Shown: in pieces, positions 10,547 through 22,579 of the stretch
Layout: the number at the start of each line of letters is the position of its first letter
How positions within the stretch are numbered: position 1 is the first letter of the stretch
DNA from: Loripinus fragilis
Taxonomy: Eukaryota; Mollusca; Bivalvia; Lucinida; Lucinidae
NCBI GenBank assembly: GCA_964019695.1
Contig: OZ026514.1
Coordinates: 11,014,751 to 11,078,750 of the forward strand
Length of the DNA stretch: 64,000 nucleotides
Direction: 5' to 3'
Program-made: the position numbers and the translations under genes
The notes under the pieces: generated by a model
Told to the model about the DNA's origin: nothing
The model's database searches: none
What the model saw: the letters and a program-made list of their open reading frames with translations, nothing else

Positions 10547-12534
10547 GTAAAGCGAATCAGATGAATTGAATGTACTTTATTGAGATAAAGTTGTAATGAG
10601 TGAGCACCATCTTAGGTTTGGTTGAAAAAATATCGTCAATATAGACTTTGAAATTGGTTTTTAGACAACCCCAAATCTTATTTTCAAATACAGCATTTGT
10701 ATACACGTAGCATTTTACGATTATGGTGAAAACTAGTAGCCACAGTTACAGGTATGCTAAAAATCGCTTCAATGCTGGGGCTCCTCTTCTTCTTTATTAA
10801 TTAGGTAGGGGTAGTAATCTCACCGGAGGTCATTTTAACATTTTAGAGTACAGCCAAACAAGGATTACTCAAATTTGAGTTGGACTAGTTGATGGGTTCA
10901 AGGAATTCTTAGATAAATAATTCACTTAAGGTTCATGTGCACTAAATGTCTATACGCTGTCCAAGGTTTATTTATCTGTCACTAATGGCAAGTTTACCCT
11001 TTGTATACTTGCCAAAAACCTTTGCTTCACACAAACACAAAGAAAAGAAGTAAATAAGTAAATGAAAGCCAGGCCAGAACTTATGCCAACAAGGTAGCTG
11101 TGCTCCAGATAGCGTCTGTACAGACGCAAATTATGGGTACAATTTCCCCAAATATGGATAGAATTGAAAATTAGGACGTAATGAATATGGGTGTGTTTTT
11201 CCTCTATGGCACTTTTTTACCAGTAACATGTAATATCATGGAGCATTACATCAGTTTCGAACCAGAAGACACTTGATATTTGAAATGGTTCGTGAATCCA
11301 CTAAAATCTATGCGTTTCAGTAATCTCAATCAAACTGTTAGACTGCATATTAATCTTTATTTTTTCTTGATACAAATTCCCCTACAGTTGCGTCCCTTAG
11401 TGATATTTTTTTTCTTTGAAGACCATGTCTTTCAGAAGAATTTGTTCTTGGGGAGTTAATGCTATCCGTTTGGTCAGAGTGATTTCGTGTGAACCATTAA
11501 GGGTAGAAACTGAAAGTATAACTTTCTCAGAAGACAGCATGTTTTATAAACTTTATGTATAAACATAGTTAATATAGTCTATACAAAACTGTATTACATG
11601 TACAGAATGAAAATAGTTTGTACTGACCAAGAGTCATTTGGACTTGTACTGGTACTGATGTCTAAATTATTTTAAGCCTTGCTTATCTATCTGAAACTTT
11701 TGGATAAATAGAGTAAATTGTCTGGCATTTTAAACATTTCTTCTTCTGTGCCAAAGTCAATGAGAAAACTCTAGACCATGATACGAAGGCATATTGGCCG
11801 ATTTTCTATATATACACTAGAGAGTTCTGTTTTCAACAGCTCTGGCTATCCTCATAGACCTTGTTACACGTAACAGAACTAAATTCCAATGCTGGGAATT
11901 AAGTGCGCAACATATAACATAAGTGGGTGCGTTCAAAGATTCAAATAATTCATTAACAAAAGATTATAATAACACTTTCAATACCCGGAACACCCGTATA
12001 GAATTTGACTCAAAATACCCGCTCAGTGTAAAATATGTGCTCATAATACCTGTCCAGTACTGCTCGAATAAACTGAGCTGTTCTGCACGCGGTTTTAGAA
12101 CGTTTTGTTTATGTACAGTGGTCAAATAAATTGTTTAATTCAAATTGTATTCAATGTATCCTTTACCATTTTTTGTTTCTTCTGAGTATGATACAATATA
12201 GGTATTTGTGCAGAATATTTGAGCGAAAATGCTCTTTTGATCATGTGTTTTCACTCTTTCAAGTTGACAAAGTGAATGCAAAATACTTGAGCAGAGTCAC
12301 TATATCACGTTTCTTTGTAAATTATGCTACACATACAAGCCAATCAGACAAAAATCGTATGCACTACCAAGGTCTGGACAATGACAGAGCTAAACATGTA
12401 TTCAACTTGGTCCTTTGTGAGAATAAAAGAAACTTACACCAACAGAATCCCCAGTGGTTGTGTTTTTATGCCCTCTTCCGCCATTTTGTTTTGCTCAAAA
12501 AATACATTGTATATGGTCAGGGTCCTATAGCGTG
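9622..12534 (+). repeat. 2.9-kb direct repeat, unit 2
   Basis: Second copy of the 6482-9621 unit, joined head-to-tail without spacer at aaagaaggt. It has its own CT run and its own terminal block ending cctatagcgtg at 12534. It lacks some blocks of unit 1 (near the 7255-7340 homologue) and contains a ~120-bp stretch near 12130-12240 not seen at the corresponding point of unit 1. A 142-codon frame at 12131-12559 crosses this repeat end and is not supported as a gene. Confidence 0.7.
10502..10542 (+). repeat. (CT)n microsatellite in unit 2
   Basis: Uninterrupted CT run of about 41 nt, followed by caattgtaaagc as in unit 1. Confidence 0.95.
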
Positions 12535-12734
12535 TACACTGTCTCCATGTTTTAAATAAGAATTTGAATTAACCTTTTTACGTTTCCACTTTATTTATAA
12601 GCCTTTTCAATTGTAGAGACTTCTGTATGAACCACATGTTGAACAACATAGGCGCAGACCAGAGAGCGCATGGTAGCAGTCTGATCAGTATTTCTGTTGT
12701 TCGCCGTTCAGAAAGTACCATAGTTTAAACTATA

Positions 12735-12972
12735 TGAGCCGTGACATGTGATTTTCAACAACGTGGAATGTGCGACAAGCAAAGGCTCAGACCAGCCTGC
12801 GCATACGCGCAGTCTGATCAGAGCCTTTGCTAGTCGCTTGAATATTCTATGAGTGTTTTAGCTACTGACAAGCATCATTTGGAATTTCTAAGCTTAAAAG
12901 GAGGCTGCACAGGCTCGTCTGAGTCTACACTTGTAAAATACCACATTGTTGGAAATCACATGTCGCGGCTCA
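12735..12972 (+). mobile_element. TGAGCCG-TIR MITE, full copy
   Basis: Complete copy with TGAGCCG at the left and the inverse CGGCTCA at the right, each flanked by TA (consistent with a TA target duplication as in Tc1/mariner-type elements). The internal hairpin (agcaaaggctcagaccagc with its complement) is intact. No coding content. Confidence 0.8.
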
Positions 12973-14815
12973 TATACTTCCCTCATCCATTTTTTTTCAT
13001 TTTTTTTACCTATAGTTGGAAACCCGGAAGTTAGGTTTTATCGAGATGCGATGCGATATGTACTGATTCATCTTCTTGGCCTATATCTACATGAATATTA
13101 TCAATATTCAATCAACTGATCAGACTATTAATCAATGAACAATGTGCCTTCAAAGATCTATATCTTCTGCCGAGATAACCGCATAAACTCTGATCAAACT
13201 GTACTAAGTGTATCGGATGTTTCAGCTGGTATATTATCTACCCAGTTAAAAAAAGATATGACAATAATGTATGACGTCAAACTATTTGACTTTACAGTAT
13301 AAATGTAGATTAGAAATACTTGAGTAAGATAAATATTTATGTTCTTATAACCTGTTCAAGGAGAGTAAAGGCTTAAATTGTCTTAAAGAAAGTAAGTACA
13401 AATGTTATTACAGTATACTTTTGAATAATCGAAACTTGATAGCTCAAAGTATCCCTCGAAGTTACCTGCTTAGATGATAAAAAGTGTCAGGGGGGGGGGG
13501 GGGGGGGGGGCGGCGGCTAAAAAAGTAGGTCATGAGCGGTCCCTTAGAAGGCGTGTTTCTGTATTATTTTCCTCCAGATATGATGCTTAATTGAAAACTG
13601 ATTTTCTAATCTCTCAAGCAAAATATAGGTTTGAATGCTGCAAAAGAACCGTCTCGATGGAGACGGTTTTTAGAGTACCCAAAACAGATGTTTCAACTGA
13701 TGGTTAAAACAATAAATCACATTTTACGCTCAAAACTTGGGCTTAACTTGACCCTGTTCTAGTTGATGGTTATATAATTTACAGACCAACTACTTTTAAT
13801 TCGAATACTGATAACGCGAAGTGAAATATCAGGTGGCTGTGATTTTATTGCGTCGGGTGTTTCACTGTATAGGCTCATGAATTCCCTAGAAATTCAGAGG
13901 AAACGTGGAACATTGTGTTTATTTGTTAGTTTTAAATACGTGGAAGATATTGAGACTGTAAAAACAATAGATCTTTGAAAGAAAGAACATAGCAGGATTA
14001 GCACTGAGTAAAATGGTTTTTTTATCTGCATTTACTAGCAAGTGGCCGTGTATACTCAGTGGTATAACGTATGTCAGTTTGCACAACTAGCGAATATACA
14101 GTTCTAAAGAGTGTGTTAGTTACTTGAATTTTGAGTTTAAAGGACTCGGGTAGATAATATATCAGATTTCTATTTTAAAAAATAATATTGTTTTCTCTCA
14201 AAATATATGTTGTGGCTATTTTTTATAAATGTTCTCACTAGAACTGCCCCACTTTTATCAATAAATGTTGTGGGTACAAAAATAACAGCCTCAAGAGTCA
14301 GGAGATGTGCTGCATGTTGGTAAACGTCGCTTTAATATAAAATGTTTGTTGAGAATTAGATCATCTAATTTCTACAAAACTCTATTTTGGCACTTAAATG
14401 AACTGACTCGCGTTCAGTGAAACCTGTCTTAAGCAGACACTCAAAAAAAAATAAACAAAACAAAGGTCTTAAAGTCATGTGGTAGCTCAATGCAGGTCAT
14501 AAGTACTGCAGAATGCTCCATGGGGGCATTTTGCAATACGTTTGGCATGCATTAAGCGATTATCGGTCTTGAAAACTTTTTCTTTTCTTCTTTGAGTGGC
14601 CGCTTAAGACAGGTTTTATGAAAAGCTATGTAGTGAGGCTGGATGTCTAATGTTTCACATGAGCCTTCATATTCTTCCATACTTTTGTTAGCGAGCAGCG
14701 AAGGTTCTGTCGAGACTACACACTTAAGCGGACTCGTCTAAGCCTTAACTGCTCGCCTATGCGATAATAACCAAATTCTCGTGTGATGGATCAAACATGA
14801 CATGCTTTTACTGAT
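12973..14815. other. unassigned AT-rich sequence with short repeats
   Basis: No gene recognised. It holds a 21-G homopolymer (13490-13510) and a small hairpin at about 13645-13675 (aaccgtctcgatggagacggtt). A related hairpin sits near 38868-38915. The rest shows nothing. Confidence 0.4.
13490..13510 (+). repeat. 21-nt poly(G) tract
   Basis: Twenty-one consecutive G followed by cggcggc. It could form a G-quadruplex, and length is likely polymorphic or imprecisely assembled. The complementary-type run of 21 C lies at 30697-30717. Confidence 0.9.
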
Positions 14816-15034
14816 ATGAACTGCGACATGAGATTTCCAACAATGTGGTATGTGAAACCAGCAAAACCTCAGATCAGCCTGCGCGTACGCACATTCTGAT
14901 CAGAGCCTTTGAATATTCTAAGGCTGTTAAGCTAGTGGCTGAGCACCACTTGGAGTTTCTAAGCTTAAAAGGAGGCTGCACAGGTTCGTCTGAGTCTACA
15001 CTTGTCAAAATGCCACATTGTGGAAAATCACATG
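14816..15034 (+). mobile_element. TGAGCCG-family MITE, degraded copy upstream of the 409-aa gene
   Basis: Recognised by the ordered blocks acatgagatttccaacaatgtgg, the internal hairpin (diverged), aagcttaaaaggaggctgc and aaaatgccacattgtgg. Both extreme ends have decayed (left reads tgaactgcg, right stops at cacatg). It ends about 20 nt before the likely splice acceptor of the following gene, so it probably lies in the last part of the preceding intron or in the promoter-proximal region. Confidence 0.75.
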
Positions 15035-15047
15035 TTTTTGTACTGAT

Positions 15048-15057
15048 ATATTTTCAG
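15048..15057 (+). promoter_or_regulatory. candidate 3' splice site before the 409-aa coding exon
   Basis: A short pyrimidine tract ending ttttcag precedes gcccag. The same arrangement (tttttttcag then gcct) is found 17 nt upstream of the start codon of the paralogue at 50601-51923. Conservation in both paralogues supports a 5'-UTR intron and a coding exon beginning at about 15058. Confidence 0.5.
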
Positions 15058-15094
15058 GCCCAGTCAAGACAGGGCATCTCAACGAGGTTCCAGG

Positions 15095-16324
15095 ATGGAC
15101 GTGGTTGGTAGCAAGTATACGCTACTGTGTTGTCGGGATTATCAACAATACAACGAGAACACTATCCCAGAACGGCTCCAGAACGACCAAATCACCCATC
15201 GCCCTGATAGGCAAGAACTTGATAAAGTTGATGATGTGAAAGAAAAGCAGCGTTCAGATTATTCAGAGGATGATCTTGTAGACAGTGATGAGTCTGAAGA
15301 GGAGCAAGATGAGTTTGCTGGTATAGATTTAATACCCATCAATATTCCAGAGGTCGATGCCACTAAGCATCTGCTTGAATACACTGTTGTTGATGTCGGT
15401 GACAACAATGATATGAAAGGTAAAAACAAGTGGTTCCTGCACGAGAGAAATGTTTATAGTCTTAAAGACTTTACAGCAATAGTAAGGGATAGAATACAGC
15501 AGTACTTAGAGCTCACAGAACAAGATGATAAGACTGTTGATGGCGTAATGTCTTCCTACCATCCTCCGACAGAGGGTGCCAAAGCTCACGGTGTGAAAGA
15601 GGATGAACTAATGGCAGTTTTACCTGCCTGTCAAATTGGTAAATTAATCAAAATGTCAAGAGCTGAATATCTCGCTAGAATGAAAAACTATGTGGATGAT
15701 ATAAAGACGGATCTAGAATCAAAGAAGCACTTAACAGAAACCCTTACTGACTACTTAGCACAATTATCTCGATGGTTGTATAACTACCCAAATAATGAAT
15801 TAGAAACTTCTACTGAAAGACAATATACTGACCCAAACAAGTGTGAGTTTCCTCTCCCTGAGCAAATAAGGGCTGATTCAACTTTACTAAGGCACTGGAT
15901 AAAAGACTGGCAATCTTTAGAATTCAGTTTGGATGGTGACGCTGCATGGAATCAAATTCCTTTTCTAAATGAAGACCTGGGTGATACTCATGAAACATTT
16001 ATAGAAGTTCTCTCACAGCGTGTTGATGAGGAAATTCCTGACATGGACCATGAAATAGACGGGGAAGCTGCATGGAAAGTGATAGACATAGATATCATTA
16101 AGAATGATATAACTACCAAGGCACAAGATTCTCTTATAAAAGCCAGAGAAAAAAGAACGGATCTAAATGACAAGGCGAGGATGAAGCGGCGAAGGGAACA
16201 GCTCGCAAAAGGTTTTCTTTCTCGACATAAATATAGACTAAAGCAAGAAGATATGATTCTATATTTAGACTGGGCGACTAGACTTGAGCAGCAGTGGGTG
16301 GATTTCCAAACTCTTTGTATTTAA
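15095..16324 (+). CDS. uncharacterised 409-aa protein, paralogue of the 440-aa gene
   Basis: I do not recognise the family. The protein is predicted soluble: no signal peptide or membrane segment is visible. Residues ~45-75 are strongly acidic (…DSDESEEEQDEF…). A conserved body follows: IDLIPINIPE (~76-85), VLPACQIG (~170), QLSRWLYNYPN (~225), CEFPLPEQI (~250), LGDTHETF (~293), GEAAWKVI (~320), a basic helix with RMKRRREQ (~365) and a C-terminal DWATRLEQQW. All have counterparts in the 440-aa paralogue, with about 60% identity over the last 90 residues counted by eye, much lower near the N-terminus. The start is the first ATG after the probable splice acceptor. The paralogue's MGC myristoylation start is replaced by MDVVGS, though a CC pair follows at ~12-13. 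The stop falls where the paralogue has a glutamate codon (GAA against TAA), and homology continues a few codons past it. An AATAAA lies 158 nt downstream. Confidence 0.8.
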   Translation: MDVVGSKYTLLCCRDYQQYNENTIPERLQNDQITHRPDRQELDKVDDVKEKQRSDYSEDDLVDSDESEEEQDEFAGIDLIPINIPEVDATKHLLEYTVVDVGDNNDMKGKNKWFLHERNVYSLKDFTAIVRDRIQQYLELTEQDDKTVDGVMSSYHPPTEGAKAHGVKEDELMAVLPACQIGKLIKMSRAEYLARMKNYVDDIKTDLESKKHLTETLTDYLAQLSRWLYNYPNNELETSTERQYTDPNKCEFPLPEQIRADSTLLRHWIKDWQSLEFSLDGDAAWNQIPFLNEDLGDTHETFIEVLSQRVDEEIPDMDHEIDGEAAWKVIDIDIIKNDITTKAQDSLIKAREKRTDLNDKARMKRRREQLAKGFLSRHKYRLKQEDMILYLDWATRLEQQWVDFQTLCI

Positions 16325-16481
16325 AGTGATTTTGTGACTGCAAACAACCACAGTATTGTGCAATATTTATTAGTACTCACTAAAACCATTGGCAGTATTG
16401 CTGCCACAAAATTTGGTGTTACACGACCTTAGATTTTAGAGTGTCTGGATCGTTTCCACGGGGACTTATTTGGTTTTTGTC

Positions 16482-16487
16482 AATAAA
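16482..16487 (+). terminator. candidate polyadenylation signal
   Basis: AATAAA about 158 nt after the stop codon of the 409-aa gene, followed by a T/G-rich stretch. It is the first such hexamer after the stop. Confidence 0.5.
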
Positions 16488-18454
16488 TCTGTATATTTTG
16501 CCCGCTGCAGAGAATTTGTATGAAATACATGAGTTTGATTCAGATTTTGTTACTTCTTATTCTGATGGATTTTCCCATATATCGCCATGCAATAAGCAGT
16601 AGATTGGACATTATATATTAAAGGGATTCGCAAGTTAATACTTCTAAATGGAGTAGTTTTAAGGATTGAAAACAAAAATATGAAATTAGGACTGTGGTAC
16701 TTCACCTATTCAAATTGGCTAAATAGTTATGTTATATGTAAGAACAATTAATTTCCTGCAGATACTGATGTTTATTCGAGTCATTTAGGCCCACATTGTG
16801 TCATTTACGTTATTTTTTCGACTACACCCTATAAAATCATTAGTATTTTGTTACATAGTTTCTTTTGATAAACTTTTCAATACGTATATTAGTTAAAATA
16901 CATGTCTCTTAACGACAATTGTCTGATCATTTCAAAACTGCAAACAGCCTGCTTCTATCATAAAAGCGTTGGGAGTTATAAGGTGTTGAATATGACAACC
17001 CCTAAGAACATGTTATGTAATGTAAGAATCTTTTGATCTAAAAACAAAGCATGTAATCTTATATGTAAGCTTTTAAACACCGTATATAAGCATTAAATGA
17101 TAAATACGAGTGAAAGGGGATATTTTACATTATTTCTGGTGTAAATTATCAGTTTTTTTTTGTTTGTTTGGCAATTTGTAACGTATGTTACAAATTTTAA
17201 GGCTTTCTATATATTGTTTACTTTCCTAAATGATACATAGGGTATTTTATTTTATTTTATTTCGTTTTAGAACTGATTTTGTGTTAAATAGACATAAATA
17301 TACTAATTTGTCCACAATATAATTAATCAGTCCTTATAAAGAGACAGTGTCAAATTGTCAAAGCATATTTATTTTTGTGAAATAGTATATTTAAGAACCT
17401 TTATAAAAACAAAATAAATGTCGGTTTGGTCAAAGTTATAGGTTTTCTACCTCAATAACAAAGACAAATATTGCTCTCACGTTCCCATGTTCTGTCAAAA
17501 TTGTTAAAGTAACATATTTTACCATATAAAATATATCATAAGGTACTATGTATGTCCAAAATGCTGTGAAATACAGTATTAAATTGGGTCTGAAGTTTTT
17601 ATATATGGCGGATTAAGATTTTTGTATAACTTATCTTAAGAACACAAAGTTTAATCCACTCACTTATTTAACAGCAGCCAAAACATTTTAGTTTATCCAG
17701 TTAACTGCTAATCAAATTATACAAACATAGTCAGTAACACAATACACACTGGTATTACCTGTATATTTAGGTGCATCTACAATAACAAAAACTTTTTTTA
17801 CTCAATGTTGTATGGTCGGTTGTAACATACAAAATATTTGTGCTATTACAAACCGGATAGAATCAAGTATTTGTAAGTTGTTAAAATTGATATATAATAC
17901 ATAGATACTATGCATTACAAGAGTATAAAATCATAAACTGTTTGAAGAGACTGTCTCCAAATCAAATTTTATACTGACATTATTGTATTTGCGTATACAT
18001 CTATGGATGCATTACTTAACTTTTAGCTTTTAAACAGACTTAAGTTGTATTTCCAGATCATACTCACTTACTTTTAGTTTATCTTTAGCGTAGCTTTCAT
18101 TGTCTTCTGAAATGTGCTTAAACAATGTAAATTTTATAAGTAAATGGTTTATTTAGAACAAATATTTCTATGAAATGGGAAAAATAAGTGATAATGGTGG
18201 AGTTTACATGACAATAATCACATATGATATTATCTTATCCAAGGAAATAAGTTAATTTTTACTTACGATGCCAATTTAAATTTATAGGACTTTATTTGCC
18301 AGAATAAGGCAAGACCAAACTTGACATTCATTTAGATGTAAAATAAAGATTTCACAATGTTCTTTTAGAATGTTGGATGGAAAAGTAAAATATTTGAAGT
18401 AAAAAGTGCAGCCATGAAATCTTACTTTCAAGTACTGGTAGTTTTAGCAATTAA
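16488..18454. other. unassigned AT-rich intergenic sequence
   Basis: Very AT-rich, without recognisable gene, RNA or inverted repeat. Confidence 0.4.
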
Positions 18455-18800
18455 TGCTATAAAAATAGTAGGTGAGTATGATCAGGAAATATCACAATCA
18501 CAAACTGCGAACTAACCCATGGCACCGCGAGGAAGAGCGACACAACAATCACCAGACACCAGGAAGACAAATTAAGCAAAGTAACCAGCTCTCTCTTTCC
18601 CATCAAGATGATTGCAAAACTAGAAGGGAGATAAAGAAACGTACAACAAAACATAGAACAATTGCAGAACCCCACAATGGGAGTAACAATAAACAACAAA
18701 TCAATAACAACAGAACCACCGCCTTAGAACGGACAGCAGCCTAAGCCACCAGGGGGCTTAAATACATTTTACTGGTACCAAATCTCCGCCCTAGATTCTA
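18455..18800 (+). repeat. dispersed repeat related to part of the 6482/9622 units
   Basis: Matches 7065-7375 and 10200-10380 in order: caatcacaaactgc, aggaagag.gacacaacaatc, catcaagatgattgcaaaac, agtaacaataaacaacaaatc, and the block with ccgccttagaacgg followed by actggtaccaa. This module is thus more widespread than the 3-kb unit. Open frames on both strands here are by-products of the repeat. Confidence 0.7.
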
Positions 18801-20598
18801 CTGTTGTTGAAGTACAAAATTGTTCAGCTCGCATGGAAGCCTTCTAACTATTGCAACTATACACTATACAGAATGTGATATGGCCAATTTATAGCAAAGC
18901 ATTATATGGATATTAACAATAAGAATGAGTTGCAAACCCACCAGTGTATTCAAGACATATGCAAAAAAATCAACTGTTCAGACAAAAATAGTATTGGGAG
19001 AACACTCTACTCAGTTTAAACATTGTTATCGATGATAGACTTAACATGCAATGCTAACAAAGTATACATGTACTGTACATGAATTTGTTGATAAGTATAT
19101 ATGCATTTCTAATTATCATGTTTTTTATCTAATCATCCCCAAAACAAATTATATTTCTTTCACATTGAAGAGGATATCATAAAGTTTAGATATTTACAGC
19201 AGTGTCTTTGTTGTCAGTTATGTTACATGCGTGTATGATAAAGTATACAAAATATTGAAAACTTAAAATCAGATTTGTTTTTGACAGTATTGCCTTTAGA
19301 TGAGAAATAGTTGTTGATCTCATTTACTGTAATATTTGAAGCGCTTAAATGAAGATTTGACCAGCATGTGAGATTTTGGTACTTATCGCATATAAACAAA
19401 CATCTTGGGTGCATTGGTTGCTCATGTTGATACAGTCGAGCTAGCCATATTAATTATTGTCTGAGTCTGCATCTATATATCCATACTTTATTCATGAAGA
19501 CAGCAAAGGCTCTGGTGAGTCTGCACATTTACAAGATTCGTCAGATCCCCCATTTCTGGATTCTGCAATGAGTACTGGTACCAAATCAAATGTAATGTGC
19601 TGGCTCATTTGATTTATCCTTTGTTACTAATTTAGCTTGATTTGAAATATCCGAAAGATTAATAGGATGCAACTTCATAACAATGATCATGTTGCCGTGT
19701 GGCATGCTTAGTACCAAATTTAATATAAAACAAACTTACACTGTTAAACTAAGTCTTATTGACAGAAATAATTCAAATAAAAATCCCAATGCATTGTTAA
19801 AGTCCTTTCATTTAGTCATGTCTATAATGCAATACTAACAATGCAAGGGATAATTTTCTAAGCATTAATTTATCTCTTTTTTATATATAAGACTAAATTG
19901 AACATGTTTAGCAAATGCTGCCCTAGCTAGCTGTTCAAATGGTTCGCAAAATAGTAGAAACTGACAAAACAGATAATAAGTGTAATAATATCCTAAAGTT
20001 TCTTCTTTTACATTTTACCAAGACTATTTTTCTTCTTTCTTCACCAAACTAGACATGTTGACTACTACCATAAGTATTATAACCATAGGGACAGGCATGT
20101 TGGGTACCATATTTGGGATAGAAATTGTTATGATTAAAAAGAATTTCAGTTTTCATTCAAAGGACCAGGGCATATAATTTCTTTATATTTCAATGTTGAC
20201 CGTGCCTGAAATGACTTAAAATTTTACAAATTGTGAGCTAGCTTTCATCCTTAGTTGTTTTCATTTAAAGTAAGTAAGGGTGCAAAGATCAGGAATCGAT
20301 ACAATCAATTATCACATATTTAAGACGCTTTTGCAGTGATAACCGAAAGTCTGCATATGCGATAAGCTCTTTCCCGCCACTTGGTTATCAGCCTGCCGTG
20401 ATGATAACCGGAAGTCATGTATTTTGAACGGAGAGAGGTTATCATGCCCGGCACGTAACGTTGTTCACTTGATGACGTCAGATGTAAACAAGTGGCGTGA
20501 CGTAACGCAAAATTTACGCCATTCCTCTGTTTTACTTACATTTCTTACGTTCAACGCGTTGAAATAGTTAAATGGAATATGTGATAAACAGATTATAA
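18801..20598. other. unassigned sequence
   Basis: No gene recognised. Short inverted fragments (gataaccg / ggttatc blocks near 20338-20440) resemble parts of the palindrome at 20599-20720. Confidence 0.4.
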
Positions 20599-20720
20599 CA
20601 TGGGGTTTTGGTTATCGCCCTCAGTATCAACCCTCGACCATTATCAGCCCTCGAGCTAAAGCTCTCGAGCTGATAATGGGGTCTCAGGTTGATACTTCGG
20701 GCGATAACCAAAACGCCATG
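20599..20720. repeat. 122-bp palindrome
   Basis: Arms of ~58 nt: ggttttggttatcgccctc opposite gggcgataaccaaaacgcc, and ccattatcagccctcgagc opposite gctcgagctgataatgggg, around a taaa loop. No coding content. Confidence 0.8.
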
Positions 20721-20724
20721 AGAT

Positions 20725-20960
20725 AATCTCTAAGTACCACACCTGACCCAGGATACCAATGGGAAAGTGACAAACTCACAGTCAGCCCTTTCCCAGCAGG
20801 AGACCACAAAGCACATATAAACAGACGCGCACAAAGACATAGCAAACACAAGACAGAACAAAAACATAAAAGATCCACAAAAGAAGTACCGCCTTGGAAC
20901 GGTGGGTAAAATATTTTACTGGAGGGCTTAAACCGGTTTCACGGCGCGCCAACCTCACCC
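20725..20960 (+). repeat. dispersed repeat ending in a ccgccttggaacgg block
   Basis: Shares the terminal module (ccgccttggaacggt, a block of ttttactgg and gggcttaaacc) with 18720-18770 and 7295-7350. The upstream part is different, so these copies share a 3' end only, as expected of members of one subfamily group. A minus-strand open frame here (20684-20878) is cysteine/leucine-rich and has no independent support. Confidence 0.55.
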
Positions 20961-22229
20961 TTAATTCAGATGTGGATCAAGACACATAGATATTTGGTTT
21001 GCATGACCCCTAACTTATCAAAGCATCATCTCCAAAAACATATAAACATTAAGTTTTTGTAATCAATAGCTGATAAGCTGTATGCGTATTTTGTTGGCTT
21101 ACACAATTGGTAATAGATCTGATCAAGCTATTGCATGCTTAAAATCCTGTTTCGTCTAAACTGAGCTGTAGACAGAATGGAAAAATGTCCTGTATATATC
21201 ATTTTATGTATTAAATTAAGTTTGCACATATAAGTGTAAGAGATAAATGAGCATTCAAGCATTTAAGTACTCTCTTGCACAGAGCTTTGCTAACGTCGTT
21301 CCTTTGTAAACAAACCTCTGTTACAACATTAACCGTTGTTCGATATTTACACCCAGCATCTATTTTTAATCCAGGGAATCCTCATATTCAAAAGAACCAA
21401 TCATATCGATTGTTACACTCTGTTGTTGCTAGTACCTTCGTATCACGTGATGTAAACGTTCGAAATTTTTATCGGCAAAGTTTAAAGCCAAGAAAAAGCA
21501 AATCAGCAAATAATATCATCTCAGTGTAGGAAATAATACCAGAAAATTGAACAAAATTTGTTCAAACAACTTGTACCCCTTTTCCCCCGAGTCAAACGTG
21601 GAACACATTCTTGCTACTACAAATGAAAGCACATTAGGTGATAAGGTTTCAATTTTCTCCCAGCATTTTCAAGATTGTAGATATCCTGGCTTCTTGTGTT
21701 TCCGACGGTGTAAGCAAAAGTCGGCCCGAGCTGCCGTGATTAAAAAAATATTTTGTCTATTTAACTTGCCTATCGTTTTCTAGCATTATTACTTAGTAAA
21801 ACAATAAATAACGTATGTTGTATACCATTGAATAGAACATACTTTTTTCATGCAACTGATCATTGCATACTTTCTTACTTTTTTCCTAGTGTCCTTCTTA
21901 CAAAGAATTATAAACTGATTTGACCAGTTCTGTGGTCTAAACTAGATTTACAGCAGGAACCAATTTCAAGGTGACAAGTTGATACTCAGAAAAAGAGCAA
22001 CCAGAATTTCTACCTATTTGAAATTGAGGTATTTGGCATTATATTCTAGACTGATCCCGCCTAGTCGAGGTGCCAGCCTTATAACATTGGGACCATCCAC
22101 CAATCCATACAAGACTTATATAAGTTTTATGTATCTATCTCTCTAGCTCTATTTTGAACATTATGCCAGTTGTAATTAAAAAGAAAAGGTTTAGCCGTGT
22201 TTACTTAGGCCAAAGAAAAAAAATGTGTG
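20961..22229. other. unassigned sequence
   Basis: Two open frames of 84 and 78 codons (21275-21529 and 21547-21783, +) lie in a slightly less AT-rich stretch, but they carry no motif I recognise and no splice or promoter context. They are not called. Confidence 0.35.
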
Positions 22230-22579
22230 TTTCAGGTTACATGAATTTTTGAAATAGGGACATTAGGAAGTTCTACAAAAATATTTTTTTGTTAAAAGTG
22301 TTTACATGGGGAGACTGATTGAACTGAGAAATCCCATAAAAAATATAAAAACATTTAGGGACAAAAAATTAGTGTTTATGCTACCATTTGAAAACAAAAA
22401 AAGAAAAGTGAGTAGTTTACTTAAATCTTAGAATATTTTTTCTTGGTTTATATAAAAAAAAAATATCACACCCACCCTCCTTAAATTTAGGGGTTGGGGG
22501 GGGGATCTTTCAAAAAACTGGGAGAATCTCCCTGCCAAGAAAAACACTAAAAATGAGGCAAAGTCGGGTAACCTGAAAC
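22230..22579. mobile_element. 350-bp element with short TIRs (TTTCAGGTTAC)
   Basis: Begins tttcaggttac and ends gtaacctgaaa, an 11-bp perfect inverted pair. The interior is AT-rich with a ggggttgggggggggat segment. It is consistent with a small non-autonomous element. The weak length of the TIR keeps confidence low. Confidence 0.4.

Noticed and set aside
12131..12559. 142-codon plus-strand frame
   Set aside because: It spans the end of repeat unit 2, and the corresponding frame in unit 1 is broken. No motif.
18457..18744. overlapping 80- and 90-codon frames on opposite strands
   Set aside because: The region is a dispersed repeat also present at 7065-7375 and 10200-10380, where the frames are not conserved.
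20684..20878. 64-codon cysteine-rich minus-strand frame as a secreted peptide
   Set aside because: It lies across a palindrome and a dispersed repeat, with no signal peptide followed by a stable cysteine pattern.
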